DNA of 64,000 nucleotides from contig NC_135384.1 of assembly GCF_049243985.1 (NCBI RefSeq), positions 12,768,501-12,832,500 of the forward strand. Reading direction: 5' to 3'. The translations under genes were made by a program, and so were the position numbers. This DNA comes from Paroedura picta. Taxonomy: Eukaryota > Chordata > Lepidosauria > Squamata > Gekkonidae. The notes beneath the pieces were generated by a model. It was not told the DNA's origin and searched no databases. It worked only from the letters and a program-made list of their open reading frames with translations. Below are positions 54,858-64,000 of this stretch, in pieces (position 1 is the first letter of the stretch; every line of letters starts with the position of its first letter).

Positions 54858-55152
54858 TATTCCAAGATAAGTAATGCCATCTGGCAGATGGCACTATTAC
54901 AAGCATAGACAGCTTCCAGAGGGGACTGGATCAACATATGGAGTATAGGTCCACCAGTAGCTATTATCCACAAGGTATAGTTGGAACACAGTTCCTGGGG
55001 CTGTGATACTCTATATTCTTGGTGCTTTTGGGCAAAATTGGAATGGCTTCTAGAGTTCTGGCCCCACTGGTAGACCTCCTGATGGCACCTAGATTTTGGA
55101 TACTGTGTGACATAGTGTTGGACTGGATGAGCCATTGGCCTGATCAAACATA
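54858..55152 (+). mobile_element. CR1-like LINE 3' end
   Basis: As 24077-24350: ACTCTATATTCTTGGTGC, GTTGGACTGGATGAGCC, GGCCTGATCAAACATAA. Confidence 0.6.
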
Positions 55153-55661
55153 ATGTCCAATGTTCATGTAATCAAATAAACACTGATAGAATGTACTGCT
55201 TATATTTCTTAATATAGGAGTGATTATATGCATAACTAATTATTCTAAATTTCAGACACTTATGTAAAAAACCATGAATATCATTTTGTCTGATAGCACA
55301 GGTCAGAGTTTCCAAGCAATAAAACTCCTTGTGCAAGTGTGACATGAACGTGATCCAGAGCAGAAATTGTGTGCATGGAAAATGAGGGCAGCAGACTGTT
55401 CTGAGTTTGAATGTGGTTCCCAACTTGTGAGCAAGAACTCCTAGACATCTACCTGAATATTCCCCATTTCCATTTTTTAATCTATAAGCTTTTATTGACA
55501 TGACACTGGAAGACTTAGATTTAGGCCAGTATAGTTTAATTAATAGCATTACAGAGAAACTGAGAAACAGTAATCTGAAAGGCAAAGTAAGAATACAAAG
55601 AGAATAAGGGGGGGTGGGCAGGGAACCTGCTCAGGAGATCTGTAGAGAAGACCCAACTATA

Positions 55662-55752
55662 ACTTACTGTTTTTCTTCATGTGGACTTCAATTTGCAGGT
55701 GCAGGTGTCTTCGATCTTCTCTGAAGTCGCCTATTTCCCCCTGTTCTTTATA
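55662..55752 (-). promoter_or_regulatory. Promoter and non-coding first exon for the OR at 52797
   Basis: TATAAA at 55752-55747 and donor AACA|GTAAGT with GTAAGT at 55667-55662, spacing 84 bp. Confidence 0.75.
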
Positions 55753-56159
55753 AACTATCCATTAAGAAGCTGACTAAACTGTGGAAAAACATATTCCCAA
55801 GTTCTGCAGAGTAATCCAAGAAATTTGCTCTCGTATGTGTAGCACAACCAACTGAAGAAGTGCCCCCCCCCCAGAAAAAGGTTTACTATTTTCCTACTGA
55901 GACTTCTTTTTCAGATTATCTAAAGAAACTCAAATATGACCATTGAAAGACAGGATCACTGGGTGCGCATGAAAACAGGAGTGCGTCTGATATGCTTACT
56001 GTTGTCATCTCCAACTTATGCTGGTGAGGAATCCCCATAGGCTCATGCCTAGAGGGATAAATATGCCCTTTGTTAGATGGAGATGCTAAATGTATTTACA
56101 CAATGAAATCACATTTAGGGTAAAGCCATGTACACAGTAGTAAGATCTAGAGTGCTGCC

Positions 56160-57720
56160 CCCTGTTTCTCTCATACATCTAGTCAAGAATGCATGTTGTT
56201 TCCTTGTGCCTTTTCACATATGACCATGTAGAAGTGTGGGCAAGATCTGTGGCCTCAGTGCAGGGCTGTGGACAGGATACCCTGAGGTGGGGCTGTTGCC
56301 GAGGCCCAGAGCTTCTGGTGAAGCCCACTGTGGCTGTCTCAAGCCCCATATGCCCTTCCCTGCCATATTTAGTCAGCACCCATGTTATCAGCTTCCAGGA
56401 ATGCATGGAGATGGATATGTGAGTGGTTCGGAATTAGGGATGAACACAAACTACAAACATGAAATTGCAACAGTATTTATTTAGACTCTTTATTTAGAAT
56501 CTCCACTCTCCCCATGAAGCCTTGGGCTAGTTACAATTATTTCAGAACTCTCTCAGCCCTGCCTGTCCCAAAAGGTGGTTGTTTTTCTGCAAAGAAAGGG
56601 AATTTGAGAAAAGGGAGTTATAATTACTCTTCTAAGAATTCTTCCTTCAACATAAGTGACTCTTCCTCAAACAGAATACCCATTTAATTCCAAGGAAGGC
56701 TTCTAACTTGAGTAAAAAGAAACGTTGATGTATAAGTATTTCATTAAAGAAACTGACTTCCTCAATGGAATGGTAGGATCCACCTCAGACTTGAGTTGAC
56801 TTGCAGTATCCAAAGGCACTAACTACAGGGTTCTAACGTAAAGTACCACCCTTTACTTCTGTTTCCCTTATAACATCTGCCTTTCCAGGTACAGAACCAA
56901 CTTGCCCTCTCACTTACCCCACAGGAAGGCATTTTCCAGACCATTTCTGCACTAGCAATTTTGTTAAGATTTGCCTTTTTAAAGAGTTGACTTATTTTGT
57001 CAATTCCTGTAAAAATATCCATCTTTCTGGGCATAGACCCAAATTGTCCTCTAACTTAAACCCAGAAAGAAATTTTCCAGTTACAACAAGTCCATCTTTC
57101 AAGGTGGAATCTAATTTGCAGCTGCCTAATTTGCAGCTGCCTTGTCTTTGGGCTTTCCCCCCCCCCCATGACCACCCTTTTTGCACATCCCCTTCCTCAT
57201 TGCCATCCTCCTTCCTCCTACCTCCCCTGTACACCAAGAAAATGTAATTTTCTTTAAGTGTGATTGCGTTACAACAGTGTTTACAGCTGTAAAAAAAATA
57301 GTGGCTTTGCTACAGTAGCATTGTAACGAAATAACCGATCTTTTAAAAATCACATACTGGGGTAGAAAGGGAGAAGGAGGGCAGGTGATCAAGGGCACAG
57401 AATGGTGGAATTACATGCAAGCAGATACCATTTTGCAAAAAAAGAAAAAGAAACGCCTTTTTAGAGACGGCGAAGGGAGCAAAGCATGATAGGTGACTGC
57501 CTCCAACTTAGATGCGGAAAGCATATATAGTGAATTTTAGCCTGGGAAATGGGGGGAGGGGAGAATCCAAATGTGGGAAGCCTAGAGTTGACTTGCTGTA
57601 TCCAAAGGGAATCCAAAGCAAAGCTAAAGCAAACTATGTCTCTTAATGTAGAAAGGATCTGATTATGACTCCTCAACTATAAAGAAGAAAGTTAGCACTC
57701 TACATTGGGTATTCACTGGC
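56160..57720 (-). repeat. Inter-unit block and A2 3' flank
   Basis: 56270-56480 is the shared inter-unit block (see 5540). 56505-56640 is a remnant of the type-2 SINE. 56690-57720 matches 51790-52790 without the Harbinger-like MITE. Confidence 0.6.
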
Positions 57721-57735
57721 TATGCAATCTAATAA

Positions 57736-58671
57736 TCATATCATTCTAGAAAAGTACCTCAACCGTAAAACCTTTGACATGGCTTTTTTGATCTCCTTGT
57801 TTCTCATACTATAAATCACTGGGTTCAACAAAGGTGGAACCAGGGAATAGATCAGAGTAGATATAAAATCTAACCAAGACGAAATCTTAGAGGCAGGCTT
57901 CAGGTAGGCAACACTGCCAGTAAACATAAATGTGGAGAAGACAATGAGGTGGGGGATGCAGGTGGAGAAAGCTTTTTGCCTCCCCTTTGCAGAAGGCAAT
58001 CTTAACACCGTGGTGAAAATGTGCACATAAGTTACAACGATATAGACAAAACAGCTCATACCAAGGACAAGTCCTGTCCCAATGGTACTCATTTCAAGGG
58101 GGTTTATGTCAGAACAAGACAACTTTATCATGTGTGGGATTTCACAAAAAAACTGATTGACAACGTTAGAGCAGAAATGGTTGGTGAAAGTCCCCATGGT
58201 GTGTATCCCAGCATAGAGAAAACCAACAGTCCACACACCAGCAATAATTTCAGTGCAGGCCTGCCTATTAATTACCATTTCATAGTGTAAAGGATTGCAA
58301 ATGGCCACATACCGGTCATATGCCATGACTGTCAGAATGCAGAAATCACATGTTATAAAAAAGGTAAACCAGAAGACTTGAGCAACACACCCAGAATAAG
58401 AAATGTGCCTGGTATTCAGGAGGGAATTGATCATGGATTTGGGGGCAATGACTGACACTTGGCCAAGGTCCTGCACAGCCAAGTTCAACAGAAAGAAGTA
58501 CATGGGTGTGTGCAGGTGATGGTCTAAGATGACTGAAGAAACGATAAGGACGTTCCCTGTGATAGTTGCCAGGTACAACATCAGAAATGCACTGATGTGG
58601 AGAAACTTCAGTTCCCAAACCTCTGAGAATTCCAGGAGCAGAAAATCAGACACAGCAGTGTTGTTGAACAT
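57736..58671 (-). CDS. Olfactory receptor, OR14-like group A2 (311 aa)
   Basis: Intact receptor from MFNNTAVSDFLLLEFSEV to LRYFSRMI, the closest relative of the gene at 52797. Glycosylation site N3-N-T, GNVLIV in TM1, LHTPMYFFL, MAYDRYVAICNPLHYE, FFCEIPHMIKLSC, KAFSTCIPHL, PPLLNPVIYSMRNKEI. Acceptor CTTTTTCAAG about 24 nt before the ATG. No promoter module is found between here and 64000. By comparison with 52797, where the CR1-like piece (54858-55152) is followed about 500 bp later by the promoter, the promoter should lie shortly beyond the right edge, since the matching CR1-like piece ends at the edge. The intron is thus more than 5 kb, enlarged by a BovB copy and a satellite-like array. 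Confidence 0.96.
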   Translation of the reverse strand: MFNNTAVSDFLLLEFSEVWELKFLHISAFLMLYLATITGNVLIVSSVILDHHLHTPMYFFLLNLAVQDLGQVSVIAPKSMINSLLNTRHISYSGCVAQVFWFTFFITCDFCILTVMAYDRYVAICNPLHYEMVINRQACTEIIAGVWTVGFLYAGIHTMGTFTNHFCSNVVNQFFCEIPHMIKLSCSDINPLEMSTIGTGLVLGMSCFVYIVVTYVHIFTTVLRLPSAKGRQKAFSTCIPHLIVFSTFMFTGSVAYLKPASKISSWLDFISTLIYSLVPPLLNPVIYSMRNKEIKKAMSKVLRLRYFSRMI

Positions 58672-59599
58672 TTTTCATGACCATGTTGCACAACCCTTGA
58701 AAAAGGAAAGAGAAGCAAACAGTAAGCATTGCAATCTCTTATAGTAGCAATTTTAAGAGCTGCGATGGAATTGGATGACAGTGATTGCATTTCCAGTCTC
58801 CACACGTAATCCCTGTCTTCAGTGTGAAATGGGAAAGGGCAACTCAGTAATACTGAAGTCAAAAGTGGTACCTGATGCACAGAAACCCCTCTCCAGGTGC
58901 ATTTGTTTGAGTGATAACTGTGGAAGAATTGTGTGAGGAACCTTCTCTCTTGGAGAAATATAGTAATAACTAGGGGCAAAGCCCGCTGTATCCAAGAATA
59001 CAACGGATGCTATGGCAGTGGGAAGAGGAAGGGGAGGAGTTGTCCCGTCTTTAAGGGCATGCGGTTGAATGTGTTTGTTGTGTGGGAGGTTGTGGTGGCA
59101 TGGTGGCAAATGAGGACATGGATGTGGAGATATGGATGTCAAGAACCTGTGATGTGGAATGTTCATTGAGTATGGGAGAGGACTGACCTTTGGGAATTGT
59201 GGCATAGTGGTTACAGATGAGCTTTCCAGAGCTATGTCTTTAGATACGTGAAGGGAAAATCAGACTGGAGATTCTTCTTAGGGGAAGAATACATGGCAAG
59301 CAATTCCACACAGTTCTGCGTCATTTCCCTTCTTGTGTGAATTAGGCCACAGACACTGAAATACCCCTCTGCCCTAATACACATGGGGTAGTCACAGTAC
59401 ACAGGTGTCCACCCTGTTCCTTCTGTCTCCATTTTTTCAATGTTTATAGAATGTTATTTGCCTACATGCTTCTTTCATGGCTGCTCCTTAGAAGAAGAAC
59501 AGATTTTTGTACCCTGTTGTTTACTACCTAAAGGAGTCTCAAAGTGGTTTACAAACACCATTTCCGTTCAAATTCTTGTGAAATATCTGATTAAATATC

Positions 59600-60310
59600 T
59601 GAGGCTTTAGGTGATCAAGTTCCTTTGGAACATTACCGCAACAGGATTGTCAGCTCTGAACTGAAAAATCCCTGAAGATTTCAGTGTGGAGCCCAGGAAG
59701 GGCAAACATTGTACACTAGAGAGTTGACCTGTGGAAATGATCTTTGTACACTGGAGGACAGATGCCACTCTGGGTGATCTTTGGACCTCACCTGGAAGTT
59801 GGCCCCCCTACTAACAGCACATTTACAACATTTATTTTATTTTTAAACCTAACCAAATTGATCTGTTTGTTGAAATTAAATCTACCTATTCACTTGGAAA
59901 GGGACATATTTGCAAGCTCTAAGCCTTCATCTCCGATGAACAGCTCTTAAGGAGGATCAACTGATCACTTTTGTGACCAGCCACATCGTTTGGGGACTCT
60001 GCCCTCTTTTGAACAACCTTCCCCTGAACAACAAACATCATTCCCATTGTCAGTTTTCTTACCTAATGTTCACTTTGGTAGCAAGGTAGATTCTCTGAAG
60101 AGATTTGGACCCCACATGGTTTTCAAGGCCCCAGCAAGTTGTCCTAATTTAAAGGGATATCTTACCTACAGGATGACGAGTGGAATAGACGAACTAATTC
60201 CAAACGAAAAGTTGCTTCAGGTACTCTGACAGGAGAAGCTGTTTGAGGGAGGAATCCGATTTTCCAAAGCTCATTGCAGCAAGAAACTGGATTTTTAAAA
60301 ATAAAAGCAT
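59600..60310. repeat. Intron block shared by A2 units
   Basis: 59600-59990 matches 54115-54530; 60120-60310 resembles 1440-1620 (GGATGACGAGTGG, CCAAACGAAAAGTTGCTTCAG, AGCAAGAAACTGG). Nothing coding can be supported. Confidence 0.45.
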
Positions 60311-60842
60311 ACCATTTTAAATCCCTTAAACAGAAAGGGATAAAAAATATAAGAAAATATGAGAGTATATAACTATGGTGGTGTCTGCTGTCTACTATTA
60401 AGCTTCCATCAAAGGCTTACAAACGTCTAACACTATGCTCCTGAACAATATGCCATGCATTCAAATGCTGATAAAGGTATAGTCCTCCATCTGTTTACCT
60501 CTAGTAATCCGAGGTGTGCACTTATCTTTTCAGTGTTTTAAAGGCAACAAAAAGGACATGGAGTCCATTCTTCAGTGATCATCAGTTAGATACGAAAAGA
60601 TAGGCAAATAGTTACAAAGAACCAAAGCATCTTCAAAGACCCATGAATGGTGGTGTCCAGTATATCCTATAGACAATTTTCACTGAATAAGCTGCAGCTT
60701 ACATTACATAGGGAAAATAGGTGTAAAATTTAGGCCCATATCACATTGCTTTCACCTTATGCGACAATTTAGCTCCTTATGTTATCATTTTCTGAGAGTT
60801 TGCATATCATATTTATCGACCAACATCAAATATTAAAAATAT

Positions 60843-61182
<340 letters not shown>

Positions 61183-63686
61183 TGCTGAAGAGGATGAAGT
61201 TGACCAGTTCTATGAAGCCCTACAACACCTTCTAGAAGCAAGGCCAAAAATGGTGTGCTTATCATCATGGGGGATTGGAATGCTAAAGTAGGAAGCCAAA
61301 AGATAACTGGGATAACAGGCAAGTTTGGCCTCGGAGTACAAAATGAAGCAGGGCACAGGCTGGTAGAATTTTTTCAAGAGAATACAATGGTCATAGCAAA
61401 CACACTTTTCCAACAACCCAAGAGACGACTCTACACATGGACATCACCAGACGGTCAACACAGAAATCAGATTGACTATGTGCTCTGCAGCCAAAGATGG
61501 ATAAGCTATACAGTCAATAAAAACAAGACCAGGAGCTGATTGTGGTTCAGATCATCAGCTTCCTGTTGCAAAATTTAGGCTTAAATTGAAGAAAGTAAGG
61601 AAAAGCACTAGGCCACTCAGGTATGAACTAAATCATATCCCCTATGAATATACAGTAGAGGTGACAAATAGATTTAAGGAATTAGATCTGATAGACAGAG
61701 TGCCTGAAGAACTATGGACGGAGGTTCACAACATTGTACAAGAGGTGGCAACTAAAACCATCCCAAAGAAAAAGAAACGCAAGAAATCAAAATGGCTATC
61801 TGAGGAAGCTTTACAAATAGCTAAGGAGACAAGGGAAGTGAAAGGCAAGGGAGAAAGAGAAAGATACACCCAATTGAAAGCAGAATTCCAGAGAAAAGCT
61901 AGAAGAGATAACAATGCCTTCTTAAATGAACAGTGCAAACAAATAGAAGAAAACAATAGAATGGGGAGGACCAGATCTTTTCAAGAAAATTGGAGATATG
62001 AAGAGAACGTTTCATGCAAAGATGGGTATGATAAGGGACCAAAATGTTAGGGACCTTACAGAAGTAGAAGAGATTTAAAAAAGGTGGCAAAATTATACAG
62101 AAGAACTATACAAGAGCATGCTTAAAATCCCTGATGACGACAATGGGGTAGTTACTGACCTGTAGCCAGACATCCTGGAATGTGAAGTCAAATGGGCCAT
62201 AGGAAGTCTGAGCAACAATAAAGGTAGTGGTGGTGACAGCATTCCAGTTTAACTATTCAAAATCTTAAAGGACGATGCAGTAAAAGTGCTACACTCAATA
62301 TGCCAGCAAATTTGGAAAACTCAACAATGGCCACAGGATTGGAAAAGGCAAGTTTACATTCCAATCCCAAAGAAGGGCAATGCCAAAGAATGTTCAAACT
62401 ACTGCACCATTGCAGTCATTTCTCATGCTAGCAAAGTTATGCTCAAAATCCTACAAGCTAGGATCCAGAAATATGTGGACCGAAAACTTCCAGAAGTACA
62501 GGCAGGATTTCGAAGAGGCAGAGGAACTAAAGATCAAATTGCCAACATACGCTGGATCATGGAGAAAGCTAGGGAGTTCCAGAAGAACATCTACTTCTGC
62601 TTCATTGACTATGCTAAAGCCTTTGATTGTGTGGAACACAACAAATTGTGGCAAGTTCTTAAAGAGATGGGAATACCAGAGCATCTTATTTGTCTCTTGA
62701 GAAATTTATATGCAGGTCAGGCAGCAACAGTGAGAACTGAACATGGAATCACTGATTGATTCAAAACTGAGAAAGGAGTTCGGGAAGGCTGTATACTGTC
62801 GCCTTGCCTATTTAACTTGTATGCGGAGCACATCATGAGAAAGGCAGGATTAGAGGAGACACAAATTGGGATCAAGATTGCAGGGAGAAATATCAACAAC
62901 CTCAGATTTACAGATGATACCACTCTAATGGCAGAAAGTGAAGAAGAACTAAAGAGCCTGTTGATGCGGGTGAAGGAGGAGAGTGCAAAAGTTGGCTTGA
63001 AACTCAACATCAAGAAAATAAAGATCATGGCATCCGGCCCTCTCAATTCCTGGCAAGTAGATGGGGAAGAAATGGAGATAGTGACAGATTTTATTTTCCT
63101 GGGCTCGAAGATCACTGCAGATGGGGACAGCAGCAAAGAAATTAAAAGGCGCTTGCTCCTGGGGAGGAAAGCTATGGCAAATCTAGACAGCATCCTAAAA
63201 AGCAGGACATCACCCTGCCAACCAAAGTGCGTTTAGTCAAGGGTATGGTATTCCCAGTTGCAATGTATGGCTGCGAAAGTTGGACCATAAGGAAGGCCAA
63301 GCGTCAAAAAATTGAGGCTTTTGAACTTTGGTGCTGGAGAAGACTCTTGCGAGTCCCTTGGACTGCAAGAAGAACAAACCGGTCAGTCCTAGAGGAGATC
63401 AGCCCTGACTGCTCTTTAGAAGGCCAGATCCTGAAGATGAAACTCAAATACTTTGGCCACCTCATGAGAAGGAAGGACTCCCTGGAGAAGAGCCTAATGC
63501 TGGGAGTGATCGAGGGCAAAAGAAGAAGGGGACAACAGAGAATGAGTAGGCTGGATGGAGTAACTGAAGCAGTAGGTGCAAACTTAAATGGACTCCGGGG
63601 AATGGTAGAGGACAGGAAGGCCTGGAGGATCATTGTCCATGGGGTCGCAATGGGTCGGACACGACTTCGCATCTAACAACAACAAA
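61183..63686 (+). mobile_element. BovB (RTE clade) LINE, 5' truncated, 3' complete
   Basis: About 2.5 kb. The endonuclease end is readable (IIMGDWNAKVGSQ, GKFGLGVQNEAG, YTWTSPDGQHRNQIDYVLCS). Then comes reverse transcriptase with motif A FCFIDYAKAFDCVEHNKLW at about 62600-62655 and motif C FTDD at about 62908-62919, where YADD is usual in BovB. The C-terminal part is FPVAMYGCESWTIRKA, LRVPWTARRTNRSVLEEI and KYFGHLMRRKDSLEKSLML. It ends in ACGACTTCGCATCTAACAAC. The reading is broken by several stops and frame changes (five separate open pieces), so it is inactive. It sits in the intron of the OR at 57736, just before the CR1-like piece. Confidence 0.95.
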
Positions 63687-63726
63687 TGCTTAATATCTCT
63701 TGGAATCAGCATTCCAAGATAAGTAA

Positions 63727-64000
63727 TACCATCTAGGCACTATTGCAAGGATAGGCAGCTTCCAGAGGGGATTGGATAAACATATGGAATATAGGTCCAC
63801 CAGTAGCTATTATCCACAAGGTATAGTTGGAACACGATTTCTGGGGCCATGATACTCTATATTCTTGGTGCTTGGGGGCAAATATGGAAGGGCTTCTAGA
63901 GTTCTGGCCCCATTGGTGGGCCTTCTGATGGCACCTAGGGTTTGGATACTGTGTGACGTAGAGTGTTGGATGGCCCTTTGGCCTGATCAAACATAGACTC
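63727..64000 (+). mobile_element. CR1-like LINE 3' end (to window edge)
   Basis: Same as 54858-55152; ends GCCTGATCAAACATAGACTC at the edge. Confidence 0.6.

Noticed and set aside
59990-60229. Possible exon (79-aa ORF)
   Set aside because: The related stretch at 1440-1620 does not keep the frame, and no splice signals or known domain are seen.
61255-63676. Separate host genes similar to craniofacial development protein 2-like or RT-like entries
   Set aside because: The pieces lie in order along one BovB LINE and end in its 3' end.

Overview
The window is repeat-rich vertebrate DNA, most likely from a squamate reptile (lizard grade). It carries part of a tandem array of class II olfactory receptor (OR) genes of the OR14-like type. 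The squamate call rests on the combination of a BovB (RTE) LINE, tRNA-derived SINEs of the Sauria type with the tail ending in CACAGGGGATACCTTTACC, CR1 and L2 LINE 3' ends, and the OR14-like expansion. I cannot name the species.

Genes. Nine OR coding exons are complete and open: 10072-11022 on +, and 15239-16165, 21931-22866, 27269-28204, 34364-35380, 40198-41133, 46539-47456, 52797-53732 and 57736-58671 on -. A tenth runs off the left edge (1-550, -). Two are broken pieces: a 3' half at 20727-21110 and a 5' stub at 30565-30675. The proteins fall into four groups: A1 (MLNGTAVSHF type: 15239, 21931, 27269, 34364), A2 (MFNSTAVSDF type: 1-550, 52797, 57736), B (40198, 46539) and C (10072, the only gene on + and the most diverged).

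Gene structure. Each coding exon has a splice acceptor about 22-32 nt before its ATG. At 1.3 to 3.7 kb upstream lies a non-coding first exon that ends in a GT splice donor, with a TATAAA box 82-85 bp (group A) or 104-108 bp (group B) before that donor. Eight such promoter/exon modules are visible, one per minus-strand gene except the gene at 57736, whose module should lie past the right edge. So each receptor appears to be its own transcription unit: short 5'UTR exon, one intron, single coding exon.

Layout. 1-5.4 kb: edge gene, its intron and promoter. 5.4-15.2 kb: LINE/SINE/MITE-rich spacer around the lone + gene. 15.2-38 kb: A1 units of 5-7 kb, with two deletion-made pseudogenes, an inverted segment (about 30.9-32.5 kb) and a relic B module without promoter (32.6-33.4 kb). 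38-50 kb: two B units plus a GC-richer block with an LTR fossil and Sauria SINEs. 50-64 kb: two A2 units, the last with a BovB LINE in its intron next to an ordered hexanucleotide repeat.

The paralogous units act as natural empty-site controls for each other. Several mobile-element insertions (Harbinger-like MITE, hAT MITEs, SINE, LINEs) can therefore be placed with target-site duplications and ordered relative to the duplications. No new enzyme system, CRISPR array or non-OR protein gene could be supported.
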